From Micromussa lordhowensis (Eukaryota > Cnidaria > Anthozoa > Scleractinia > Lobophylliidae), in the NCBI GenBank assembly GCA_964020085.1, contig OZ026601.1, positions 27,811,418-27,875,417 of the forward strand: DNA of 64,000 nucleotides. The letters run 5' to 3'. Made by a program: the position numbers and the translations under genes. This document shows, piece by piece, positions 46,680 to 57,763 of this stretch. The notes below the pieces were generated by a model that worked only from the letters and a program-made list of their open reading frames with translations, had not been told where the DNA came from and did not search any database. Within the stretch, counting starts at the first letter, position 1; each line of letters starts with the position of its first letter.

Positions 46680-47545
46680 ACGTCAGCCATTCACTTTCGC
46701 TACGTGACAAATAATATCCTACTTACTTTGCAAGTTTATTCCCCAACTTTTATCGGTCATTAACTTATTTGCAAAATTGCGAGTATTTCTTGTGGGATTA
46801 GGCAACTCAAGTGAATTCTTGGGCTTTTTCATCGAGGTGAGTTAAGAGATTTGAAGGAAAATTAATAGTATTTGCTGAGGTCAACAAGAACTTGCCAGAA
46901 CCTGCAGGGGCAAAAACCCAAGCGTTCTAAAATTAGCCGTGGATAGCGTAAACCTCGGATCGTGCGACTCCCGTGACTACTTCGCTTGTCCTTTACTCGT
47001 TGAACAAAAAAAATACATTTTGACTTTTAGGACGAAAGCTGTTTATTAGTAGCGTTATTAATAGCATAATACTCCTTTCCTTTTCTTATCATTCATGGGC
47101 ATGCCCTAAGCGAATTTCCAGATAAACACCATAAGACCCATAACGTAATCATCGATTTCACCACGGCTAAGAGCGATGGTACAATAATACAGTTTGTGTT
47201 ATCAAGTGATGCGGTCTTGGTCTACAGTAGTCAATGAATCATCAAGGACTGCTTTGAAATGCGCACTGCATTGTGACTGTAGTGCTAAGACTGAAACAGG
47301 TAAACTATTAAAGCGCGGTTATCAGATCTAAAAGATTCTCTTGTTGTTAAGTAGACGGCAAAACGCCCGCAACAGCCATAAAAACGATCGCGGAACAGAA
47401 AATGTTCGTAGCTGTAATAAGTTGCAGAAATAGAAGGTCTTAGCAAAATATACCTCAGCATGAATCATTGTTACAATCAATGTAAAATGGCACTACAGTT
47501 TCAGTCTACATCTTGTGGAAACTGTTTGTGACAAACCAATATATA
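46680..47545. other. No gene recognised
   Basis: AT-rich sequence with no supported exon, RNA gene or repeat end. Confidence 0.45.
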
Positions 47546-47550
47546 TTACC

Positions 47551-47752
47551 CTTAGGGGGCGTTCGTTTGGAGATATTCCGGAACAAGAATATATTCCGGA
47601 ATATCTTCCGGCTATTCTGCTCCTGGTAGCAGAATAGCTGGAATGGAAATCCAGGTATTCCGGAATGAGAATAGCTCCCAAACAAACGCTTACTCGCATT
47701 ATTCCAATTATTCTTATTCCGGATTGATCCCAAACAAACGCGCCCTTCGTTG
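47551..47752. mobile_element. hAT-like MITE with GGGGGCGTTCGTTTGG ends
   Basis: AGGGGGCGTTCGTTTGGAG at the left is matched by the inverted CCAAACAAACGCGCCCTTC at the right. Internal ATTCCGGAATA palindromes recur, with CTATTCTGCTCCTGGTAGCA in the middle. Total is about 200 bp. Confidence 0.75.
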
Positions 47753-47975
47753 ACTTAGGAACATCACGAGGATGTCTTTTGTTTAAAGAATTTAAAAAAA
47801 TGGCGTGGAAATCCTGATTACAAAGTCCAAACTACAAAACTGTGAGTCCCAGACCCCCCCCCCCCCGGGGGTCCCAGAACAAACTAACATCGGTATACAT
47901 TGGACAAATGCTCCATTTACTCAGCCGTTTACCAGTTTGTTTATGTCGACGTGTTACAGTCACTAAGCGCCGACT

Positions 47976-49337
47976 TCAAGTGGGAGGGATGGGACGATCC
48001 ACTAGTTTGAGCCACTCGTTTGCTGTAGCGACGGGATCTTCCATATCCTTCACAAGTTGGTCGTGTTTCTCTTTCTTATAATTTGCCAAGGCTTCATCGC
48101 GGTGTTTCCTAGCATTTGGGTCGCTCTCGCCTTTAGTGTCAACGACGTTAATCCAGGTCTGCGATCTATATCCAGTAAGTGAGTCTTCAAACCAGTAAAA
48201 ATATTCAAACATCGGAACCTCAGTGCCTGGAGGGATAAAGGACTTGCTCTTCGCTTTAATCTTATTTGCTCGGGTTTGGAGAATGCTCTCCGTGGTTGGT
48301 TTGGCATGGCCAGCATACTCTTTGGCATATTGTTGCACGGATTTAGCGTAATGCGACTCGGTAGGGGAAGCAGCATCTGGATCAATCAAGGCTAGTTCTT
48401 GAAGGACACTTAAGTGCATGCCAGCGCCAATCATGAAGACAGTGATCCCTGGTTCAGCGTAGCGTTGCTCCATCAGTACACCCACCAGTTCGATCGCGAT
48501 CTGGGGCTCTCTTGGCTGCAATAAGTCAGTCAGCTTGTCTTTGCTCAATCCACTTTCTTTAGCATTTGTGTATGTAATAGCCACCCAGTCTTTCATGCCA
48601 TTGATCTGGCCGTTGATCTCATCGATTGTGTTCTGAGTGAGCTCTTTGTTGACAATTCTTTCGATTTGCTTATAAACCTCATCAAAGTAGCTAGGAATCC
48701 CAGGAGGAAAAATTGCGTCGAATATGAGTACACCGATCTTTCCTCCAATTCCGCTCAATAAACCTGTTGCCAGCGACTTAGCTATATCACTCACAGCTCC
48801 ACTTACTTGAATCTCTGGAGCTTGATAGAAAATGGCTTCATGGCAGTGGAGTTCCCTTCTGACCTGGTACGGTCTGTAAAGGAAGCCCACAGTGATGAGG
48901 CAGTACTCCGCTTGATCGGTGCGACAGACAAGCACACCAGTGTACTTTGGAAGATCCTTGAATGGCATTTCAAGATAGGTGAATCTCTCCTCTTCCACGA
49001 TCTCGTGCACTTTAAGGTCCGATTTTTCTTTTGCTATCTCAACGGCTTTCAGCAAGCAGGCTGTTTTGGACTCCACTTGATTCTGCACGGCTTCATCAGA
49101 CAGAGATCTCTCTTTTGCACAAGTCTCTTTGGAAGCAAGTTGAAGATGTGGCAGCTTGTTTCCAATCGCGAGATAAACCGTCCCCTCTGCAATATTTCTC
49201 ATCGACTGAGACAGTGCCTCCACTGACTCTGGCACAACTTGAAAGGCAAGTTGGTGGAGTTTAGCTTCCACATACCTCATCGCTTGCTTTGGGTCAGCGA
49301 GGAGCCTGTCACTGAGCTTGGTAAAAACAATCGCCAT
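47976..49337 (-). CDS. Uncharacterised 453-aa protein with delta-endotoxin-like helical domain, intronless
   Basis: A single uninterrupted frame runs from ATG 49337 to TGA 47976, by far the longest in the window. It starts MAIVFTKLSDRLL and has no signal peptide. Residues about 1-160 (ESVEALSQSM, GTVYLAIGNKLP, VLVCRTDQAEYCLITVGFLY) match no family I know. Residues about 180-350 are helical: GLLSGIGGKIGVLIFDAIFP, FDEVYKQIERIVNKEL, INGQINGMKDW, then FMIGAGMHLSVLQELALID and YAKSVQQYAKEYAGHA. The order of an amphipathic glycine-rich segment, a long helix pair and an A.MHL..L.E..L helix resembles the pore-forming N-terminal domain of bacterial insecticidal delta-endotoxins (Cry). Homologues of that domain occur in animals, cnidarians included; I make this call from pattern only. 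The C-terminal 90 residues are charged (KHRDEALANYKKEKHDQL). No introns and a bacterial-type domain fit horizontal origin or retroposition, but neither is shown. Confidence 0.85.
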   Translation of the reverse strand: MAIVFTKLSDRLLADPKQAMRYVEAKLHQLAFQVVPESVEALSQSMRNIAEGTVYLAIGNKLPHLQLASKETCAKERSLSDEAVQNQVESKTACLLKAVEIAKEKSDLKVHEIVEEERFTYLEMPFKDLPKYTGVLVCRTDQAEYCLITVGFLYRPYQVRRELHCHEAIFYQAPEIQVSGAVSDIAKSLATGLLSGIGGKIGVLIFDAIFPPGIPSYFDEVYKQIERIVNKELTQNTIDEINGQINGMKDWVAITYTNAKESGLSKDKLTDLLQPREPQIAIELVGVLMEQRYAEPGITVFMIGAGMHLSVLQELALIDPDAASPTESHYAKSVQQYAKEYAGHAKPTTESILQTRANKIKAKSKSFIPPGTEVPMFEYFYWFEDSLTGYRSQTWINVVDTKGESDPNARKHRDEALANYKKEKHDQLVKDMEDPVATANEWLKLVDRPIPPT

Positions 49338-49397
49338 GTTCGCCCATGGGCTGACAAACTAAGGTGGGTTATCAAAATGCTTGTGCATCTCCCGAGG

Positions 49398-49410
49398 TTT
49401 ATAAGCCAAT
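49398..49410 (-). promoter_or_regulatory. TATA box and inverted CCAAT of the endotoxin-like gene
   Basis: The minus strand reads ATTGGCTTATAAACC. TATAAA (49398-49403) lies 61-66 nt upstream of the ATG at 49337, with an inverted CCAAT box just before it. The spacing predicts a 5' UTR of about 30-40 nt and argues that the frame upstream at 49338-49684 is not part of the same coding region. Confidence 0.55.
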
Positions 49411-50009
49411 CATCGAGCGTTTCTATGACAACATGAGATCGTGAATAGCCAATCAAAATTTCCCTTATAATGCCAAGTTCAGCAATTTGAAACCAATTTA
49501 GCCTGACATCTGATCCGCGAATTAAATTGATGCTTTGTTTGTTATGTGTAACATAGGCAGTATTGGACATGACTCGCAAAGCATGCTGGGAGAAATTTTC
49601 CCTGGAGCTCATTTTCATTTGATCGCTGACAGCAAACATCTCCACGCGTTGATGGTGATGTGGAATATCACCAAAGCACATCACGTAGCCTAGTTAAACG
49701 ATCTCTTTAAAAATGTGTGTTATAATTTACCTCGTTGTCACGGACGTTCAGAAAATTCAAGAGAGTTTGGCAAGAGCTGTTTGGAAATATTGCTCAAGCA
49801 CGTCTCACAAAAAGCCATGTGTCACTTATGACTGGTGATCTGGTTAAAAAACCACAAACACCCACAAATTGTGCAGTATAAAAATGACAGATCTAATCTG
49901 ATTAGCATGAGCGCCATAATGACGCCGGAAATTAGAACCCATGTCCTGCTGGGATTTTCAAGTCTCATGAATCTCGTCATGTAGGTCATATGGTTCTGAT
50001 ATGACTTAC

Positions 50010-50159
50010 AGGAAGTTCACACGCTTCTGATGCTGAAAGAAATCTGGAATGACATCCATATCAAATGTACCGCAGCCCACGTAATAGCTGTACATGACTT
50101 CTGCTCGATTTTCAAAGCCACCATTTTCAGTGCTGAATAGATGATTTAAGGAATCGAAG
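50010..50159 (-). CDS. Orphan internal exon of an unrecognised protein
   Basis: A 150-nt open segment is bounded by an AG (GTGAAG before CTTCGATTCC) and a consensus donor (CCT|GTAAGTC), with both ends in phase 2. It encodes FDSLNHLFSTENGGFENRAE, then VMYSYYVGCGTFDMDVIPDF and FQHQKRVNFL. This is protein-like in composition (aromatic-rich, Asn/Asp, one Cys). Beyond the donor another frame codes a hydrophobic stretch (WVLISGVIMALMLI), which may be a transmembrane segment of a following exon or chance. I find no neighbouring exons and cannot name the family. It could be a leftover exon of a broken gene. Confidence 0.4.
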
Positions 50160-50451
50160 CTTCACGGTTTGTCGAATCTACGGTTGAAAGATAAATTATG
50201 TGTTTCAAGAAACACAACAACAAGACAACTGCAAAAAAGCGGACCGCTGAGGGAACAGCCCACTGGAACAGCGAGGATATGGATCGAAACGCACCAAACA
50301 GAGCTGTTGAACACCAACTAACCACAGCGGAGCATAAGGTTTCGCGTAACCAGTTGACCTCATCGCCGATGAAGACTAGCAGTATGCAGTCGAAACGTGG
50401 CGATTTACATCCTAAGTGACTACATCGTAAGACAAACTATAAAAATTTATT

Positions 50452-50453
50452 AC

Positions 50454-50505
<52 letters not shown>

Positions 50506-50507
50506 GT
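50452..50507. repeat. (ATT)n microsatellite
   Basis: Pure ATT trinucleotides over about 55 bases. The preceding GATGAAGACTAGCAGTATGC and GTCGAAACGTGGCG (50369-50402) look like the 3' end of a Penelope-like element, for which this may be the tail. Confidence 0.95.
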
Positions 50508-50509
50508 TT

Positions 50510-51990
50510 TTTATTGTGTTTAAAATAAATTTCCTTTTGGTTCTATTGGAGAGTTGAATTTAAAGCAAAGAACGTGTCAGACCGTGACATATAACTGAGT
50601 GACAGGGTATAAGTCTGAGATATAAGTCTGAGTGACAGGGCTAAGTGATAAGTAACGATGAAAAAAGTAACTTAGAAATTTAAAAATTAAAAGGTATGGG
50701 AAAATTGGTAGGGAGATAACCACCGTAATAAAGATAGCCGTGGACAGCGTAATTCTTGAATTCTGTGACGTGACTCGTGTGACTACTTTGCTAGAAAAGA
50801 GCTGGAATAGCGCTGCGCACAGTTTCTAAAAATAGATTACATCACCAGAGACCCCCACATGCCTCAGACAAGAATTACAGTCCTGTAGAAAGTTTTGTAT
50901 GAGCGCGTTGTCTTTTAGACCAGAAAATCAGGCCAAAAAGGAAAGATTGGCGGTCTAGGTTTTTGATTAGCTTAAATAACGTTAGAAAGCGAACACTGCT
51001 GCTGTGGGTAATGTAAAACAGATGCCAAGGTGTCCAAAAAGAGCCTAAATGTCACAAATTGCACAATGATTTTTACAAAGCCGCAGTGACAGACGGACAG
51101 ATCCCAACACCTTCAGGTTGGAAGTCGAGAACTTTTAGCGCGTCGGTTGCGACTAGCCGATCAGAATACTTCACAGTGAAACGTATTACGAAGAAACTTA
51201 TCTGCTGTTTATCCTGGTCTTCAAGAGAAGACTAATCGGCTGTCTTATGCTAGAAATTCCCAAACTCGACCACCCGAGCCGTCCGCTCAAACGGAATTCG
51301 ATAGAAAATAGAAAATAAAAATTATTATCTCTGAGACAATTCCAAGTCGCAGCAAAATTTGGTGTACTGTGCAATTTGGAGGACCCATAATGATTTTAAT
51401 AGAGCCAGACCACATAAACAAATCTCTGACCGTGAGCAGACCTCAACTACATCCATTTCAACTATATTTGGCGCGATAGTGCGATACGGGCGAAAACTAT
51501 TTTAATTCTGATGTGCGAAGACGGAGCGGGCCAGTTTCATCACGGCAAGGCAACTAATCGGCTCGGGTCTACGGTTATTTCTTTATCAGGTATTTCTTTA
51601 GCTGGCATGCTGACTTTCCTGTGGGCGATGCACCAGAATAACGGGTACAATAATAATATTTTTCTCTGCCATGGAGGTAAGAAGTGTGTTCGTAAACAGC
51701 CTTCATACATCAGAAACACATCATATTTTCCCGGTCTCCTTACGAACTTACGCCGAACTCCGTATTTTTGATATTCCAAGGTACATGTCGTGGGTTTTCG
51801 CCAACATTTTGAGCTAGAAAGGCCATCGAATTTCGAAATTAATCGCTGAGTATCGCGGTGAAGAGTTTTCGGTCGCTCTTAAAGAAGTAGCCCATGGAAT
51901 GGTTTGTTTGTCTGAGTCACGATGGGGGGTAAATTTTCGTGACGTCATCTGTGCGCGTCGCTATTGAGTTGAAAAGAGGAGTTGGAAAGT
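50510..51990. other. No gene recognised
   Basis: Frames of 79-86 codons on opposite strands at 51511-51779 overlap each other completely and show no domain. The rest is AT-rich. A retroelement origin of 51500-52000 is possible, since the LINE fragment starts right after it. Confidence 0.4.
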
Positions 51991-51999
51991 TGGAGCTGG

Positions 52000-52450
52000 A
52001 CTTGAAAAGTTATTACTATTGTTTCCTTTTAGCACGATATCACATATGGCTTGCTAAAACAAAAGAAAATCATCCAAATCTTACGCATTTCATATACACA
52101 TTAAAATCACAATATGAAATAGAAATAAAAAGTGGAGAAACAAAGAAATGGAAACCTCTTGCAGGATATATGAAGATTGAATTAATAACTTAAATTATGT
52201 TATTTATACCTATCTCTATTTATCTCTTACGCATTAGCTTTCTCCTAATCTCCTGTCAGATGCATAGTTAATTGTACCTGCAATGTACCACATGCCTTTG
52301 ATCTGTTTTTGATGTTTTATGACCTAAGCTGGAATGTGTATTTTCTCTCTTTTTTTTCTTTGCCCCTGGCCGTTACTGTAGCTGTTAGTAGTGTACTGCA
52401 TGTCATGTAAATATAACTATGATAAAACTTATTTTATTAAAGCTCAGTAA
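52000..52450 (+). mobile_element. LINE 3' fragment (L1/Tx1-like ORF2 C-terminus)
   Basis: The frame ending at the TAA at 52191-52193 reads FLLARYHIWLAKTKENHPNL, then FIYTLKSQYEIEIKS and KKWKPLAGYM. The pattern LLLAR.YIW..K....P...F...LK..YEIE is what I associate with the extreme C-terminus of L1/Tx1-type LINE polyproteins in marine invertebrates. An AT-rich 3' UTR follows to about 52450 (CTTATTTTATTAAAGC). The upstream reverse transcriptase is missing. Confidence 0.5.
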
Positions 52451-53861
52451 AACTCCTATCTTTAACGTTTTTGGAACAGAATGTATGTATTTCGTATGTA
52501 AGACTTCACTTTAAACATAAATTTGCCGACCGAAAGCATCTAAAAGTTTTACAATGAAAGCTTGTGCTGAATTGTATTGTCACCAAATCGCTGAAAACAG
52601 AATTCTCTCTGAAATTGCCGCGATGCATTACCAACCTTGAAAGGTTGATACAGACCAGATTGCTGTTTGTTTGCTGTTGTTGTTGTTTTGTTTTGTTTTT
52701 TGTTTTGTTTCTTTTGCTCTTCTTCGAGCATCTTTGTTTAACCAGCTGATTCAGCCCCCCAAAAAATAAGCTCGAAATTTGGTAGTCCACAGGAATTATT
52801 AGATTTTTTCATATTTTAGGAGAAAAAATAGGAATTATGTTTTATATAGTAGCAACATCGATGAAAACAATTTGCAAAGCGACCCAAAAGCCGCAAGCAT
52901 CAGCTTTATTACCCTTGTTCCTAGGCATACGTTTTTCCATTACATTTTCATGCCTTTCAAATTGTCTATCATCCTCAATAAGCCACGAGATTGGTTAATG
53001 AAACCAAGAAATGAAGCGCTACAGCAAAGTAAACTTAAAATAGTTGCATTCATCAAACCCTCTATGAATTTTTTAACATGATTAAAGAAATACGATGGAT
53101 AATTATGTAGTATAGGTATTCACATGATTTTGAGTGCAATTTACACGAGATTGAAAATTTACAAGTGTTTATTTATTCTAAATTGCACGAGATTAATCAT
53201 GTAATTACTCTCATGTGATTACTCATGTAATCACCCTCACTTAATGTCCAAAGCGACTCGATCAAGGCAAAGTTATTTGTATAACATTTTTTACAACACC
53301 CAGTATGCAAATTATGCTTTCCATCTATTTAAACTCTAGCACTTGTAAGTATTTATCACTTGATAATGGAGTTACGATGACTTCGAAACGTCGTGAAAAT
53401 AATCTAGTCAGTTTCATTTGTCTTTCTTTCTCCTCTTATTTCCCCAAAAAGGGCATGCGTGTAGCTCTATACACAATATAATTAACACGTATGAGACAAC
53501 GCGATTCTCCAACTTAGAAAACAACTTAAAAGGGAAAAATGACATCTCACCTAGCATCAAAGGAATAGATACTGAATTTTTAAGAATTTTAAACTCTAGA
53601 TCTTTTTTTGTCCTGAAGAAGAGCTCGGCCAAGTACTTCTCTGCAATTCTTATCTTGTTCTGCGTTTTTCCTAGTCAGTGATCACATCCATGACACAAGT
53701 GCGCTAAAAATTAGTAACAAGAAACAAATGTAGCACGTAACAATCTGTTTTCAAACTAGGTATAACTGAATGAAAGAGAATAGAGAATTCTGACCGGCAA
53801 TGTGAAACAGTATTATTAGTATTATCACAGTAATAATTTGAATCACTGGAATAAGACAGAA

Positions 53862-54017
53862 TTAAGAAGAGAAAGCCCCTCGTCGAATTTCAAAAACATA
53901 AGCAGCATTACTCACAAAAAGAAAACGTTCACATTGAAATGCTGCCAATGAGGAAAAATAAAGATATGACTTCACCAAAAGGACGAACAAGAAAAAAATC
54001 ACGTTTGAGGAATGCAT
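53862..54017 (-). CDS. Candidate 51-aa secreted peptide
   Basis: The frame from ATG 54017 begins MHSSNVIFFLFVLLVKSYLY, a strong hydrophobic signal-like segment, followed by FSSLAAFQCERFLFV and a short charged end (EIRRGAF). A GTGAGT near 53920 could be a donor, which would make this a first exon. The corresponding segment is missing from the right copy of the duplication. With one cysteine and no homologue in view, it is a weak candidate. Confidence 0.25.
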   Translation of the reverse strand: MHSSNVIFFLFVLLVKSYLYFSSLAAFQCERFLFVSNAAYVFEIRRGAFSS

Positions 54018-55196
54018 TTTAACGAATGTTACAGGTAAGCTGGTCCAATATAGTAAATTAGGAACTTACCTTTGTGATGTTGGCCTATATGCAATGAGGA
54101 AATTTTATATTTTCACGGCGGGGTTGGAAGATGGACCTGCGAAAACGTAAAACAATGCAAATAAGTACAGTTCTCCCACAGCAGTAATTGACAAATAACA
54201 GCAGCAGTTGAGAAATAGCTTTCACCAACATTCATTTCGATAGGACCGATAGGCAGAAACCGAATTTATTTCAAATTAAGTTGTGGATGTAAGAAAATGT
54301 GAATGTAATTTTATACGCCTACGTTACGAGTAATATTCCGGAAGAGAGTTTGGAGTGATAAGTGCCGAGAGAAAAGCCAGGGAACAAGACAAGATAACAA
54401 GATAACACCAACACAAGACCAGTATATTACATTAACATCGAGCTAAAATTAGAGTTTGGAGAGCCGGCAGAACAGATTTGGTTCAAACTATGTAACTGAT
54501 GTACGTAAACACACGATTTTCGTTCAATACCAATTCTCTGTTTTGAACTTTTTTTTTAAAGGAGGAGGTACATTGTTACAATCGTTTCTAGAATGGTTGC
54601 ATGTGTTATGATTATGACCCTTAATATTGGTGGACAAAAATAAACGATCGTGATCATTAGAATAAAAGACGTGATGAGAGACAATTTCTAAAATTTAAAT
54701 TTCAAAACCGCAGTATCGGGTTTGCTTTTTGGCATTTCTTTAACGTTATTTTTGCGGCTCAATTATTATTTTTGCGAAATGTTTTTGGAGGAAAGATCTA
54801 TAATAAGACCAGTATATTAACATCGAGTTAAAGTTAGAGTTTGGAGTGATAAGTGCCGGGAGAAAAGCCAGCGAACAAGTAAAGAACCAAGGCAACATAA
54901 CAAGATAAGATAACAAGATAACACCACCACAAGACCAGTATATTAACACGTTAACTAGCTGTAGCAATTAAAATTCAAGCAATTAATTTAAAAATTAATC
55001 AAAAGTGAACATTTCGGGTTTGATTGGATTGAAAATTACATGTATGTTGTTGACACTCGTGAAAACAAATCTCTGAAAGCGTTTCCCTTTACTCAATAGG
55101 TTTAATTGGTTTATGTTATTTGCATGCTGTTGCGTTGTTATATTGTTGTGCTTGTATTATAATCATAAATAAAGAATATATATCCCTTTCAATATA

Positions 55197-55352
55197 CAAT
55201 GGAATCCCGTTTTCTCGAACCTCCAGGGGAAACGCAAATTAAGGAAATCGGGGGTAAAATTACGGTGTTTGACTGACGAGAGGGAACGACTTTTGGTTCG
55301 AGTTATCAGGAGGTTCGAAAAAATTACGGTTCGAGAAATCGGGACTCCACTG
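55197..55352. mobile_element. pogo/Tigger-like MITE, 156 bp, with TA target site
   Basis: The ends CAATGGAATCCCGTTTTCTC and, inverted, CAGTGGAGTCCCGATTTCTC are typical of pogo/Tigger-derived MITEs. It is flanked by TA on both sides (55195-55196 and 55353-55354). The right copy of the duplication has the empty site with a single TA (AAATATAGAATAAAAAC near 62025-62038), which confirms both the borders and the TA duplication. Confidence 0.9.
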
Positions 55353-55880
55353 TAGAATAAAAACAAATTATCACGATCAGCAGAATGGATGGGCTGGGAG
55401 ACAGTTTGCGAAATCTTTACCCTTTGAATAGGATAAATATTTGAGTCACTTTAATTGACACAGTGAAACGCCTTTACCCGGTCAAAAAACAAATACAACC
55501 TTGCCAACGCTGCCGTGACATATCACCAAATACAAAGCCTTTTTTAATGGAATCTTAAGATAGCAGTTAAACGTCTTTCCCAAAAAATCAACGTAGTTAA
55601 TAACACTCAGTCGCTTAGCTACATTTAAGGTGCTGTTTCTTTAGTATAGCAAATATTAACCTCCACGCCTGAAACTTCGAGATCATTTTAATACTTTTAT
55701 TGGAAAGGAAGCATTTTTAATGTTTTAAAATTTTTAAATTTTCAAGATGTCCTTTCTGAACTGTCACGACAGCAGTCATATCATTTTCAAATTCTGTTCT
55801 TTAGTTTTATGATCACTATATTGGTGCACAGGAGGACACACAAATAAGGAATGTGCACTGGTAAGCACGATCCAATATTT

Positions 55881-56169
55881 AAGCAATAGACCACAAGTTT
55901 TTATGGGTTATAGGCTGATAAACCACGTGGGATGTTGGTAGAACACGAGAAGAATTTGTAAATCACGAGCCGCAGGCGAGTGGTTTACGAATTCTTCGAG
56001 TGTTCAACATCCCAAGTGGTTTATCAGCCTAAAACCCATAGAAACTTGTGGTCTATTGCTTTTATATAATAATTCAGAAGACGCGCGATTTTCCCATGGG
56101 TTTACCGGCACAACAACCCATAGCTGATTGACCAATCAGAGCGCGCGCATTGATTTGGTTATTATATAA
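55881..56169. mobile_element. Foldback MITE private to the left copy of duplication B
   Basis: AGCAATAGACCACAAGTTT and AAACTTGTGGTCTATTGCT are inverted. GGCTGATAAACCAC..GGGATGTTG pairs inside, around CACGAGCCGCAGGCGAGTG. It closes with CAATCAGAGCGCGCGCATTG and TTGGTTATTATATAA. The right copy (62543-62555) lacks it. The core is shared with the element at 41190-41553. Confidence 0.8.
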
Positions 56170-57676
56170 AGAAAATTAAGACCTTATCTATTTGTAGTGT
56201 TGGCCCATTATATACAATACGTCAATTCACGAGCGGAATTTATGCAATGACGAAATTTTATTTTTTTGAATGTGAGTTTTTGCTCACATGTTTTGGTTTA
56301 TATTGTTTGTATGTTGTTGCGTTGTTGCGTTGCTACATTCTTGCGTTTCTAATATAATCACAAATAAAAAGAATCTATAATCGTTTCAGTTTAAAATAAA
56401 AAACGTATGTCATGCCCAGTAGAATGAAAGAGCTGGGAGAAATCTTCAACAGTTGAATACGATGTATATTTGGGTAATTTTATTGACACAGTAAAAGGCT
56501 TTTTTATAGACCATTCAAATCGTTTTGACATTCTTGTCCATGAGATAAGCAAAACGATTTTAGTATGTGGTCACCTTCCCGTTTCCTGTTGACGTCTTTT
56601 TATCTTTGTGTGCGTCGTCAATCGAGGCCTTATTTTTGGTAACATGGTATCCCAAAATACCTGCACTGTTTTAGCTGGAGTTGCAATACGGCAATAACAC
56701 ACGGAATTCTGGATGCTAACAAATGCATTTCAATGTACACTTCATTCAAGAGCCAAATGACCATGCAATACGCACGTCATGGAAAAAACAACATTGAAAT
56801 ATTAATAGAAAGTAGGAAGAAACCCGCAATCTACCAAGTTTTTACGTTGCCTAAGCTGTTGACCCCATTTAACTTTTGACACTGAGTTGAGGTGAAGGTC
56901 ATTTCAAATATTTCGCAGTTAACGGAAGAAGAATTGTTGAGTACTAGAACGCTTTCCATTCATCCAAACGTTACCAAACTTTCGAATCAGTGGAAAAATG
57001 GCCGACAAAATTTCCTTTTCTGAAAATCTTAAAATTGTTGATTCTATAATTGCGAATCATGGGGCCCAAAATTCCGATATTCAGAGAGGAAAACTAGATG
57101 AAACAGAAATTCCCAGTAGGAAATGTTTCGAAATTTGTGTATACCTTGTGAGGTATTACTCTTTGCTGGTCTAGTTCTAGTGCCCACAATCATAAGCAGC
57201 TTTTGAAACAGTGTTCAATGATTTTCCTGACAATGGAGCGATATTATCGAATATTAGGACCTATCGAAGTGCAATATACAAAATGACTAATATGACGCTT
57301 GACCTCGCAACTTCGGTCTTCGAAACGGATAGTGTAAACGGAACTGGAAAACGGCAGATAAACACGACCTTTTGATTTGAAGCTCTTCTATGGCATAAAT
57401 AGCACTGGCATAATGCCGAAGAAAATATAAAAAAAAAAAAATACAAAAGAGGACAAGGAATGAAAACTAACAAAAAAAAAAGAAGGGCTGCCCTTGCAGA
57501 AAGTGGAGATCCATCTGTTGTTTCCAGCATCGGCCAAGATATTAACTATAAGATCGACAGTAATTCAAGAAATATCAGCCCATCGAAACGTCAGAATTTT
57601 AAAACGTTTTACCAGTTTTATTTGATTAACATTGGCATTTATTTATATTTAACAAACGCCGGGCAGCTCACAAACT

Positions 57677-57682
57677 TTTATT
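57677..57682 (-). terminator. AATAAA polyadenylation signal of the 58-kb cationic-peptide gene
   Basis: The minus strand has AATAAA 82-87 nt past the stop codon at 57764, the normal place for a polyadenylation signal in a compact gene. The predicted 3' UTR is about 100 nt. Confidence 0.55.
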
Positions 57683-57763
57683 TATGAATTCCTATGTATT
57701 CCGTTTACCAAGATAGTATTATTTCCTATCACTTCTCCAGACAAAGCCTGAATTATAGCCAGC

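Larger units (their letters stand above)
53460..57040. repeat. Segmental duplication B, left copy
   Basis: Matches 59840-64000 in order. Landmarks are ACTTAAAAGGGAAAAAT.ACA, TCCTGAAGAAGAGCTCG.CC, GCAATGAGGAAATTTTATAT, GGAAGATGGACCTGCGAAAA, GAGTTTGGAGTGATAAGTGC, ATGGATGGGCTGGGAGACAG, GTGTTGGCCCATTATATACA and GGTCACCTTCCCGTTTCCTG. Each copy has private insertions and deletions. Short GATAAGTGCCGGGAGAAAAG blocks also repeat within the copy (54350, 54850). It ends about 700 bp before the cationic-peptide gene at 57764. Confidence 0.88.

Noticed and set aside
49338..49684. Upstream frame overlapping the endotoxin-like gene as an additional exon
   Set aside because: A TATA/CCAAT pair sits between its start and the downstream ATG, and it has no domain or splice signals.
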